A stretch of 64,000 nucleotides of DNA from an uncultured Collinsella sp. (GTDB taxonomy: Bacteria > Actinomycetota > Coriobacteriia > Coriobacteriales > Coriobacteriaceae), in assembly GCA_902470805.1 (NCBI GenBank), contig CABRHX010000009.1:15128-79127 (forward strand), written 5' to 3'. The notes beneath the pieces were generated by a model, which saw only the letters and a program-made list of their open reading frames with translations, was not told the DNA's origin and did not search any database. Below are positions 9,133 to 16,245 of the stretch, in pieces. The position numbers and the translations under genes are program-made. Each line of letters begins with the position of its first letter. The stretch's first letter is position 1.

Positions 9133-9976
9133 GTGCGAGAGCAATGTTGACGAGCTGATTGTCCCCGGGCTCGTGGGAATTCCTGGAACGGTTTCGTCAA
9201 GGCTCGCAGAATATCGGGACTGGCGCGGTGATGTCCAAGCAGATGTTTCTGATTTAGAGACATGCGCTTCGAATCTTGAGATTCAAGGCCTGGCCATTAC
9301 GGCGATTGACTTTGTTAACCCCTGCGCCCGTTACTCGGAGGTCTCCTTTGAGCTCGGTGACGATGCGATTCACGCTCGTTTGATCGAGCCTGTCGGTCGT
9401 GCCCGAGTATCTGAGCGCGTACCGCTGTGCCTGATGTTCCACGACATCGATCGGCCTGTGCGCGGCTGGCATCACATGACGAGATTTGCCGCCATGGGGT
9501 ATGCCGTCCTCGCGCTGGATGACGATGTTGCTGGTGCGGACGACCTGCAGCGGGGGATTTCTTCGTCCGCTTTTGTCGAGCGCGTCCGTTGGGGTTGCGC
9601 GTTGGCGAAGGTGGCGCGCAATCTTGATGGCATGGACCCCGACCGCATCTTTGCATGGGGCGAGGGCCTTGGCGGCGGAGTCGCGCTGGCGGTTTCTGCT
9701 CTGGACGAGCGGGGCCTCGCCTGCACGGCGGTTGCCAATCCAATTCCCGGTGGCCTTGAGGCGCTGTCGTCTCGGGTGCGCGGATCGGTGCTCATGGGCA
9801 CATCGCTCATGGATGCCGCGAGCGACCCCAAGGGCCAGTTTGCCGTATTCAACGGTCTTGAGTGTGACCGGAGGCATATCGTCTATGCCAAATACGCTCA
9901 CGAGCGCATCAATGCGTTCGAAAACGAAGTCGTCGACTTCTTTAACCAAACGTTCTACCCGTGTTCTTTGGCCTAG
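9125..9976 (+). CDS. Nucleophile-less AXE1-like paralogue (probable pseudo-esterase)
   Basis: This 283-aa protein aligns along its whole second half with the preceding esterase: VPLCLMFHD, RFAAMGYAVLALD, the strand before the nucleophile elbow, QFAVFNGLECDRRH and YAHERI. The elbow reads WGEGLGG where the esterase has NGASQGG, so the catalytic serine is Gly181; Asp230 and His259 are retained. The oxyanion region (HGYPGAS) has become HDIDRPV, and about 42 residues between nucleophile and Asp are missing. It therefore should not work as a serine esterase. Possible roles are a regulatory or structural partner of the active esterase, or a sugar-binding protein. The 8-bp overlap and a strong GGGAGGGGAGG site point to coupled, stoichiometric synthesis. 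Confidence 0.75.
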   Translation: MSKCESNVDELIVPGLVGIPGTVSSRLAEYRDWRGDVQADVSDLETCASNLEIQGLAITAIDFVNPCARYSEVSFELGDDAIHARLIEPVGRARVSERVPLCLMFHDIDRPVRGWHHMTRFAAMGYAVLALDDDVAGADDLQRGISSSAFVERVRWGCALAKVARNLDGMDPDRIFAWGEGLGGGVALAVSALDERGLACTAVANPIPGGLEALSSRVRGSVLMGTSLMDAASDPKGQFAVFNGLECDRRHIVYAKYAHERINAFENEVVDFFNQTFYPCSLA

Positions 9977-10044
9977 GCGGCCTGGACACTGCCAACAAGA
10001 GTGGGCGGCATAGGGCTGCCCGCCAGACAACTAAGGAGATTCTT

Positions 10045-10965
10045 GTGGCAACTCAGAAATTCACCGGCGTTATCCCTCCCGTCGTTGTTCCCGATACCGA
10101 AGATCACCAGCTCGACGTTGCCTCCTTTGAGCGCAGCATCAACCGCATGATCGATGCCGGCGTCGATGGCTTGTTCTTCCTGGGCTCCTCGGGCGAGGTC
10201 GTCTTCTCCACCGACGAGCGTCGCCGTCAGATCATCGCCGAGGCCGTCCGTATCGTCGACCACCGCGTTCCCGTTCTGGTCGGCATCATCGACACCGAGA
10301 CCGAGCGCATGATCGAGCACGGTAAGGTCGCTCAGGAGCTGGGCGCCGATGCTCTCGTCGCCACCTGCCCGTTCTATGCCCTGCAGGGCATGACCGAGGT
10401 CGAGGAGCACTTCCGCATCCTGCATGAGGAACTCGACCTGCCCATCTTCGCCTACGACATCCCCGTGTGTGTCCACACCAAGCTCCCCTGGAAGCTCCTT
10501 GCCAAGCTCGGTGCCGAGGGCGTTCTGGCCGGCGTCAAGGATTCCTCGGGTGATGACATCTCGTTCCGCTACCTCGTTCAGGAGAACGAGAAGAACGGCC
10601 ATCCGATGAGCATCCTCACCGGTCACGAGGTTGTTGTCGACGGCGCTTACCTCGGTGGCGCCGACGGTTCCGTCCCGGGTCTCGCCAACGTTGAGCCCGA
10701 GGGCTACGTGCGTCAGTGGAAGGCCGCTCAGGCTGGTGACTGGGCTACCGTCAAGGCCGAGCAGGATCGCCTCAATGAGATTTCGCATATCTGGGATGTC
10801 ACCTCGGGCGTCCAGGGCTATGCCGGTGGCGTCGGCGCCTTCAAGACCGCTATGAACCTCATGGGTATCTTCGACAGCCCGACCATGCCGCGCCCGGTGA
10901 AGGCCATGACCGGCGAGAACGTCGAGGCTATTAAGAAGGTCCTCCAGGACAACGGTCTCCTGTAA
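10045..10965 (+). CDS. nanA: DapA/NanA-family aldolase, probable N-acetylneuraminate lyase
   Basis: Class I aldolase of the dihydrodipicolinate synthase/N-acetylneuraminate lyase family (306 aa). Schiff-base Lys166 lies in AGVKDSSGD and the catalytic Tyr137 in AYDIP, near the numbering of characterised sialate lyases; the GSSGE substrate-carboxylate motif is present (about 46-50). The predicted reaction is cleavage of N-acetylneuraminate to N-acetylmannosamine and pyruvate. The KDSSGD motif is shared with other pyruvate aldolases, so alone it would not settle the substrate; the ROK kinase and NanE downstream make sialate the best reading. GTG 10045 follows AAGGAGAT with 4-nt spacing; upstream in-frame codons lack such a site. 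Confidence 0.8.
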   Translation: MATQKFTGVIPPVVVPDTEDHQLDVASFERSINRMIDAGVDGLFFLGSSGEVVFSTDERRRQIIAEAVRIVDHRVPVLVGIIDTETERMIEHGKVAQELGADALVATCPFYALQGMTEVEEHFRILHEELDLPIFAYDIPVCVHTKLPWKLLAKLGAEGVLAGVKDSSGDDISFRYLVQENEKNGHPMSILTGHEVVVDGAYLGGADGSVPGLANVEPEGYVRQWKAAQAGDWATVKAEQDRLNEISHIWDVTSGVQGYAGGVGAFKTAMNLMGIFDSPTMPRPVKAMTGENVEAIKKVLQDNGLL

Positions 10966-10968
10966 AGC

Positions 10969-11063
10969 TTCCCCGGGCACCCGATCTTGGGGCTCAAGCG
11001 GTCGAGCGTGACCCATTAGGTCAACGCCCGACCGCTTTCACCCCAACCTCGGACACCCGGGAA
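10969..11063. repeat. Intergenic palindrome, family A copy 1
   Basis: About 44 bases pair imperfectly with the following 44 around a 7-nt loop (CCATTAG): CCCGGGCACCC, TTGGGG and AAGCGGTCG on the left find their complements on the right. There is no T-run, so it is not a normal terminator. The left arm resembles the palindrome at 30968-31071 (shared CCCCGGGCACCC, ATCTTG and CGGTCG), so I group them. It lies between the aldolase and kinase genes. Confidence 0.75.
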
Positions 11064-11135
11064 ACCTTTACCAAGCTGCGGCGATAACGCAGCCTTCATT
11101 TCCTGTAGTTGTTTTTATCTCCTAAGGAGAGCGAC

Positions 11136-12101
11136 ATGGAGAACAAGTACGTCTGCTCTGTCGATATCGGCGGAACTAAGATCGCGACTGCCATCATGGA
11201 GTACCCGGCTGACGGTAGTGTGCCCCGTCCCGTCTTTGAGGCCGAGGTTCCCACCGAGGCCCAAGAGGGCGGCGAGGCCGTCTTCCAGCGTATCGAGGCG
11301 TCCATCAAGGCCGCTCTCGAGGCGAATCCCGATGTCGAGGTCCTTGGCGTCGGTATCGGCGCCGCCGGCGTCGTCGATCCCAAGACGGGCGCCATCGCGT
11401 ATGCCAATGAGATCATGCCCGGCTGGTCCGGCGTTCAGTTGGGGCCGCGTCTGCGCGAGGACCTCGGTCTTCCCGTTGCCGTTGTGGGCGACGTGCAGGC
11501 TCATGCTCTGGGCGAGGCCCACTGGGGCGTCGGCAAGGGCAAGTTCTCCGTCTTGTGTCTTGGCATCGGCACGGGCATCGGCGGCGCATATGTCGAGAGC
11601 GGCCGCGTGATGCAGGGCTTCCATGGTGCTGCCGGTCATATGGGCCACATTGAGTGTTCGGCTGCCGCCGGCATTCCCTGCGCCTGCGGGCGTTCCGGCC
11701 ATCTGGAGTCGGTTGCTTCGGGCACTTCCATTGGTCGAATGTACGATGAGCGTTTTGGCCGCGTCGACCCCAGCCGTCCTTCGGTCGGTCGCGATGTGAA
11801 CGATCTGTGCCGTGCGGGCGACGCAAAGGCGACCGAGGTCATCCATGACGCCGGCTTTGCGCTGGGGGCCAGCTTGGGCTCGCTCGCTAACATCCTGGAC
11901 CCTGAGGTCATCGTGCTTTCGGGCGGCGTGATTCACCAAGGTCCCGATTGGCGTTCGCAGACGTGGAAGGATTCGGTGCACAAGGGCTATGCCAGCCAGG
12001 CGCTCGATCCGCTTCAGGACACGCCGATCCTCATCGGTTCTCTGGAGGGCGATGCTCCGCTCATCGGTGCCGCCGAGCATCTTCTTGCTTCGTTGAAGTA
12101 A
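11136..12101 (+). CDS. nanK: ROK-family sugar kinase, probable N-acetylmannosamine kinase
   Basis: ROK kinase of 321 aa, predicted to phosphorylate N-acetylmannosamine at O6 in the sialate pathway. It has the ATP phosphate loop DIGGTK (about 9-14), GIGAAG, GIGTGIGG (about 151-158) and the ROK zinc region with GHIE...CACGRSGHLES. The third zinc ligand position, normally Cys, is His here (CACGRSGH instead of CxCGxxGC); that may still bind zinc. No helix-turn-helix precedes the kinase domain, so it is an enzyme rather than a ROK repressor. Substrate is inferred from nanE next door; glucokinase activity is the alternative. ATG 11136 lies 8 nt after AAGGAG. Confidence 0.82.
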   Translation: MENKYVCSVDIGGTKIATAIMEYPADGSVPRPVFEAEVPTEAQEGGEAVFQRIEASIKAALEANPDVEVLGVGIGAAGVVDPKTGAIAYANEIMPGWSGVQLGPRLREDLGLPVAVVGDVQAHALGEAHWGVGKGKFSVLCLGIGTGIGGAYVESGRVMQGFHGAAGHMGHIECSAAAGIPCACGRSGHLESVASGTSIGRMYDERFGRVDPSRPSVGRDVNDLCRAGDAKATEVIHDAGFALGASLGSLANILDPEVIVLSGGVIHQGPDWRSQTWKDSVHKGYASQALDPLQDTPILIGSLEGDAPLIGAAEHLLASLK

Positions 12102-12118
12102 ACATAACTACCAAGTGT

Positions 12119-12216
12119 GCCTTCTGAGGTGCCGCAGATTGACGTGAAAGAGGAGCGAAGCGTACTTCGGTACGCGAGCGACGGTTTGAACGTCAAGGTG
12201 CGGCGTCTCAGAAGGC
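12119..12216. repeat. Intergenic palindrome, family A copy 2
   Basis: A 98-nt palindrome with arms starting GCCTTCTGAG and ending CTCAGAAGGC, an inner GTGCCGCA/TGCGGCG segment, and an apex CGTAC-TTCG-GTACG. Its core GTGAAAGAGGAG followed by CGAAGCGTAC matches the reverse strand of the palindrome at 30968-31071, while the outer arms differ. It lies between the kinase and nanE without a T-run, so mRNA stabilisation or a mobile REP-like origin is more likely than termination. Confidence 0.8.
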
Positions 12217-12241
12217 TGTTTTGAGAAAGGTTGAGTCGAAC

Positions 12242-12928
12242 ATGACCGTTGATCCTTTGATCCAGTCCCTGAAGGGCAAGCTCGTCGTGAGCGTTCAGGC
12301 GTATATGGGCGAGCCGCTTCGTACGCCCGAGACCATGGCGCAAATGTCTCGCGCTTGCGAGCTCGGCGGCGCCGCCGCCATTCGCTGCCAGGGCCTTGCC
12401 GACATTGCCGCCATTAAGGGTCGCTGTGAGGTTCCCGTCATCGGCCTGTGGAAGGATGGGCACGAGGGCGTTTACATCACGCCGACGCTGCGTCACGCTC
12501 GCGCCTGCGTTGCTGCCGGTGCCGATATCGTGGCGATCGACGCCACCGATCGTCCGCGCCCCGATGGCAAGACGGTCGAGGATACCTTCCGCCCGCTGCA
12601 CGAGGAGGGTGTGCTCCTGATGGCGGATTGTGCCACCATCGAGGATATTCGCCGTGCTGTTGATATGGGCTTTGACCTGGTATCCACCACGCTTTCTCAC
12701 GGCGTCGCCGCCATCGACTGCACCATGGCCGATGGCCCCGACCTGCCGCTCCTGCGTCAGGCGACTGAGGAATTCCCCGGCCTTCCTATCATTTGCGAGG
12801 GTCGCGTGCATACGCCCGAGGAGGCTCGCGCCGCGATCGATGCTGGCGCCTGGGCCGTTGTCGTCGGCACCGCCATCACGCACCCCACGAGTATTACGAG
12901 TTGGTTCAAGGCTGCACTTGAGGCGTAA
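12242..12928 (+). CDS. nanE: N-acetylmannosamine-6-phosphate 2-epimerase
   Basis: TIM-barrel epimerase (228 aa, usual length) converting ManNAc-6-phosphate to GlcNAc-6-phosphate, the last step specific to sialate catabolism. The family signatures are clear: LVVSVQAYMGEPL near the N-terminus, AIRCQGL, PVIGLWKD (catalytic Lys, about 67), IDATDRPRP, LMADCAT and the phosphate-binding CEGRVHTPEEA and VVVGTAITHP. This is the best-supported pathway marker in the operon. No nagA or nagB follows, so GlcNAc-6-P must be processed by enzymes encoded elsewhere. ATG 12242 is used; an upstream TTG (12221) would overlap the AAAGG site. Confidence 0.93.
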   Translation: MTVDPLIQSLKGKLVVSVQAYMGEPLRTPETMAQMSRACELGGAAAIRCQGLADIAAIKGRCEVPVIGLWKDGHEGVYITPTLRHARACVAAGADIVAIDATDRPRPDGKTVEDTFRPLHEEGVLLMADCATIEDIRRAVDMGFDLVSTTLSHGVAAIDCTMADGPDLPLLRQATEEFPGLPIICEGRVHTPEEARAAIDAGAWAVVVGTAITHPTSITSWFKAALEA

Positions 12929-13047
12929 GACAGGCCTCGTATCCGCTCGGGGCGGTATACTCAATATAGGCAATTGACCGCGCGGGATCCGGGTTGCTGG
13001 GTCCCGCGCTTGTTTTCGGGAGGCAGCACATGCAAAAGGGAGATGCC

Positions 13048-13950
13048 ATGGATGCGGCGGAGCGCTCGGAGCGCATCCCCGATATCGTCATCATCACCGG
13101 AATGTCCGGATCGGGCCGCACACAGGCCATGCACGTGTTCGAGGACATGGGCTATTTTTGCATCGATAACCTGCCTCCGCGTCTCATCGCCCAGCTTGCC
13201 GAGCTCGTCGGCATCAATACGGGCGTGGGCAGGCATCTCGCCGTCACCTGTGACCTGCGCAGCCAGGGCTTGTTCGATGAGCTGCTCGATGCCGTTGCCG
13301 CACTCGAGGAGCGCGAGATGAGCTGTGACATCGTGTTTCTCGAGGCCTCTGACGAGGTGCTGATCCGTCGTTATAGCGAAAACCGCCGCCGCCATCCCAT
13401 TGCCAAGCCGGGGGAGACTACGGCCGATGCGATTCAGCGCGAGCGCCTGCAGCTGCAGGGTGTGCGCGACCGAGCCGATATGATCATCGACACGAGCCGC
13501 CTGCGTACCTCTGCCCTGCGCAACAAATTGCGCATGGCGTTCTCCGAGTTGTCCGACCAGCAGCTCATGGACGTTCACGTGTTCTCGTTTGGCTTTAAGC
13601 ACGGTATGCCCGTTGAGGCGGACATTATGATCGACGTTCGCTTCCTGCCCAATCCGTTCTACGATCCCGAGATGCGCACCATGACCGGTCTCGATAAGAA
13701 GGTCTCCGACTTTGTTCTGGACCATCCCAAGACCCAGGAGTTCTGGAAAGCTTGGACGCAGCTGCTCGATACGGTGATGCCGGGCTATATCGCGGAGGGC
13801 AAGCCACAGCTTTCTATTGCCATCGGCTGCACGGGCGGTCAACACCGCAGCGTTGCCATCGCCGAGGCCACGGCACGTTATTTGGAAGGCGCTCAATATC
13901 ACGTGAGCATTTCCCACCGCGACCTGTCGCGCGCCAACACGAAAGCATAG
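13048..13950 (+). CDS. rapZ: RNase adapter / nucleotide-binding protein RapZ (YvcJ family)
   Basis: P-loop protein of 300 aa with Walker A GMSGSGRT (about 16-23), a second site with TSRLRTS, and the conserved C-terminal domain (FGFKHGMP, DVRFLPNP and GCTGGQHRSV). In E. coli RapZ binds GlcN6P and steers RNase E degradation of the GlmZ RNA; in Gram-positives YvcJ has GTPase/ATPase activity and less clear roles. ATG 13048 is chosen because AGGGAG lies 7 nt upstream. It precedes whiA by 6 nt. The usual gene between them in many Gram-positives, yvcK/glmR, is absent here. Confidence 0.95.
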   Translation: MDAAERSERIPDIVIITGMSGSGRTQAMHVFEDMGYFCIDNLPPRLIAQLAELVGINTGVGRHLAVTCDLRSQGLFDELLDAVAALEEREMSCDIVFLEASDEVLIRRYSENRRRHPIAKPGETTADAIQRERLQLQGVRDRADMIIDTSRLRTSALRNKLRMAFSELSDQQLMDVHVFSFGFKHGMPVEADIMIDVRFLPNPFYDPEMRTMTGLDKKVSDFVLDHPKTQEFWKAWTQLLDTVMPGYIAEGKPQLSIAIGCTGGQHRSVAIAEATARYLEGAQYHVSISHRDLSRANTKA

Positions 13951-13956
13951 GCCTGC

Positions 13957-14886
13957 ATGTCGTTTACCGCCGAGGTGCGTGACGAACTCGCGCGCTGCGA
14001 ACCCGAATGTGAATACTGCGATTTGTCGACGCTTGCCGCCCTGACGCGTGTGAGCGGTACACTTTCGCTGGCCGGCTCCGGGCGGTATCGTTTGACGGTC
14101 GCGACCGAGACGGGCGCCGTCGCGCGCACGATGATCACACTGACGCATCGCATCCTTAAGCTCAAAACGGAATTCACCGTTCGTAAATCTGTATTGCATA
14201 AGGTTCGAAACTACCTCATCACCTTGCCTGATCAGCCAGACCTGGATAAGGCTCTGGTGCTGCTGGGCATCCTCGACCGCAGGGGAGGACTTGTCGCCGG
14301 CGTGCCCCGACATATCGTTGCCCGTCCCTGCTGCAGGCTTGCCTATATCCGCGGCGCGCTCATCGCGGGCGGCTTCGTGGCCGATCCACGCGGCGATTTT
14401 CATTTGGAGATCGCGGTGCAGGGCGAGCAATATGCCAAGGGGCTTTGCGATCTGTTGGAGCAGATTGGGGTCCATGCTCGTGTTAATGCGCGGCGGGGGT
14501 CATATGCCGTGTACATTAAGAGCGCCGAGGAGATCGAGCAGCTCCTAAAGCTGGTCGGCGCCAAGCGCAGCGTTGCCGAGATCGAGGAAGCGCGCGCGGT
14601 CAAATTGGTTAAGAACGACGTAAACCGTCGCGTGAACGCCGAGCTCGCCAACCAGACCAGAAGCGCCGGTGCCGCCCAGCATCAGCTTGCGTTGATCGAT
14701 GAGCTCGAGCAGCGTGGCCTTCGCGATGCGCTTCCGGATGCCTTGGCGGTCTTTTGCGACCTGCGCGAGCGCTACCCCGATCTGTCACTGCGTGATTTGG
14801 GGGAGATGGCTGACCCTCCCTTGTCGAAGTCGGCCCTCTACCATCGTGTTTTACGGCTTGAAAAGCTCATTGAAGCAAACAGGTAG
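13957..14886 (+). CDS. whiA: Sporulation/cell-division regulator WhiA
   Basis: DNA-binding protein of 309 aa with an N-terminal LAGLIDADG-like domain (about 1-190; LAYIRGALIAGGFVADP and YAVYIKSAEEIEQLL) and a C-terminal helix-turn-helix (about 225-309; LRERYPDLSLRDLGEM and KSALYHRVLRLEKL). The homing-endonuclease catalytic residues are not expected to be functional in this family. WhiA activates sporulation-division genes in Streptomyces and affects division in Bacillus; Coriobacteria do not sporulate, so a division or chromosome role is likely. It forms a unit with rapZ. ATG 13957 follows the rapZ stop by 6 nt. Confidence 0.95.
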   Translation: MSFTAEVRDELARCEPECEYCDLSTLAALTRVSGTLSLAGSGRYRLTVATETGAVARTMITLTHRILKLKTEFTVRKSVLHKVRNYLITLPDQPDLDKALVLLGILDRRGGLVAGVPRHIVARPCCRLAYIRGALIAGGFVADPRGDFHLEIAVQGEQYAKGLCDLLEQIGVHARVNARRGSYAVYIKSAEEIEQLLKLVGAKRSVAEIEEARAVKLVKNDVNRRVNAELANQTRSAGAAQHQLALIDELEQRGLRDALPDALAVFCDLRERYPDLSLRDLGEMADPPLSKSALYHRVLRLEKLIEANR

Positions 14887-14951
14887 TTTGAAGTATCGAC
14901 TTATATATGGATTTAACTGCTATTTTAGTCTTTAAAACGTTTTAACGTAAA

Positions 14952-15007
14952 TTTGATTTTCAATTTCGAGCATTCTCGTGAAATTCAAGTCAAAAAAAAG
15001 GTATATT
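14952..15007 (+). promoter_or_regulatory. Probable gap promoter with inverted repeat
   Basis: An AT-rich imperfect inverted repeat (TTTGATTTTCAATTTCGAG against CTCGTGAAATTCAAGTCAAA, 14952-14994) precedes a TATATT -10-like hexamer at 15002-15007, about 70 nt before the gap start. No good -35 is spaced correctly, which suggests an activator- or repressor-controlled promoter. The repeat could be the operator of a CggR-like central glycolytic regulator, but no such gene is in view. Confidence 0.45.
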
Positions 15008-15079
15008 AGGCGAGTGGTTAGTTTGTGGGCCTCAACGGCGGGCGCTGTAGCTCGCGGGGGCCTTACGAAAGGAGACACA

Positions 15080-16105
15080 ATGGCAGTAAAGGTTGCTATT
15101 AACGGCTTCGGTCGCATCGGTCGTCTGGCTTTCCGTCAGATGTTCGGTCATGAGGGCTCCGAGATCGTCGCTATCAACGACCTCACCTCTCCCGATATGC
15201 TCGCTTACCTGCTGAAGTACGACTCCACGCAGGGCAACTACGCTCGCGATCACGAGGTCGTTGCTGGCGAGGATTCCATCACCGTTGACGGCAAGGAGAT
15301 CAAGATCTACAAGGAGGCCGACGCCAACAACCTGCCTTGGGGCGACCTCGACGTTGACGTCGTTCTCGAGTGCACCGGCTTCTACACCAGCAAGGCTAAG
15401 GCTCAGGCCCACATCAACGCTGGCGCCAAGAAGGTCGTCATCTCCGCTCCGGCTGGCAGCGATCTGCCCACCATCGTGTACAACGTCAACCATGAGACGC
15501 TGACCGCTGAGGACAACATCATCTCCGCTGCTTCCTGCACCACCAACTGCCTCGCCCCGATGGCCAAGGGTCTGAACGACTTCGCTCCCATCGTGTCCGG
15601 CATCATGACCACCATTCACGCTTGGACTGGCGACCAGATGCCGCTCGACGGCCCGCAGCGCAAGGGCAACAAGCGTCGTAGCCGCGCCTGCGCCGTCAAC
15701 ATCGTCCCCAACACCACCGGTGCTGCCAAGGCTATCGGCCTGGTTCTCCCCGAGCTCAACGGTAAGCTCATCGGTGCCGCCCAGCGCGTCCCGACGCCGA
15801 CCGGCTCCATCACCAACCTCTACGCTGTCGTTGACAAGAAGGTCACCGTCGACGAGGTCAACGCCGCTATGAAGGCCTACGCTGCCACCATCTCCGAGAC
15901 CTTCGGCTACAACGAGGACGACATCGTCTCCACCGACATCATCGGCGAGACCCACGGCTCCATCTTCGACGCCACTCAGACCATGTGCTCTGACCTCGGC
16001 AACGGTCAGACCCTCGTTCAGGTCACCTCTTGGTACGACAACGAGAACTCCTACACCTCTCAGATGGTCCGCACCATCAAGTACTTCGAGAAGTTCGTTG
16101 CTTAA
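15080..16105 (+). CDS. gap: Glyceraldehyde-3-phosphate dehydrogenase, type I
   Basis: Glycolytic NAD-dependent dehydrogenase (341 aa) making 1,3-bisphosphoglycerate. Rossmann motif INGFGRIGR (about 6-14), catalytic Cys in SAASCTTNC (about 154), His in TTIHAWTGDQ (about 181), and the conserved WYDNENSY near the C-terminus are all intact. It is strongly biased to C/T-ending codons, as expected of a highly expressed gene. ATG 15080 follows AAAGGAGACACA. A terminator separates it from pgk, so gap can be expressed alone. The order gap-pgk-tpiA-gpmI-secG matches the common Gram-positive glycolytic cluster. Confidence 0.98.
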   Translation: MAVKVAINGFGRIGRLAFRQMFGHEGSEIVAINDLTSPDMLAYLLKYDSTQGNYARDHEVVAGEDSITVDGKEIKIYKEADANNLPWGDLDVDVVLECTGFYTSKAKAQAHINAGAKKVVISAPAGSDLPTIVYNVNHETLTAEDNIISAASCTTNCLAPMAKGLNDFAPIVSGIMTTIHAWTGDQMPLDGPQRKGNKRRSRACAVNIVPNTTGAAKAIGLVLPELNGKLIGAAQRVPTPTGSITNLYAVVDKKVTVDEVNAAMKAYAATISETFGYNEDDIVSTDIIGETHGSIFDATQTMCSDLGNGQTLVQVTSWYDNENSYTSQMVRTIKYFEKFVA

Positions 16106-16142
16106 TTTAGCTTTTAGCGAATAGCTCGTTGAGCGTCTAAAG

Positions 16143-16189
16143 AAGGGCGCGGCCTTATAGGGCTTACACCCTAGGGTCGCGCCCTTTTT
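16143..16189 (+). terminator. Rho-independent terminator after gap
   Basis: AAGGGCGCG and CGCGCCCTT enclose an inner AGGGCTTACACCCT hairpin, followed by a run of five T. It ends gap transcription or lowers readthrough into pgk. Confidence 0.85.
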
Positions 16190-16245
16190 ATAAGAAATCG
16201 TCTGCCGTAATGGGAGGCAGACACGTACGAAAGGTAGAAGCAAAC

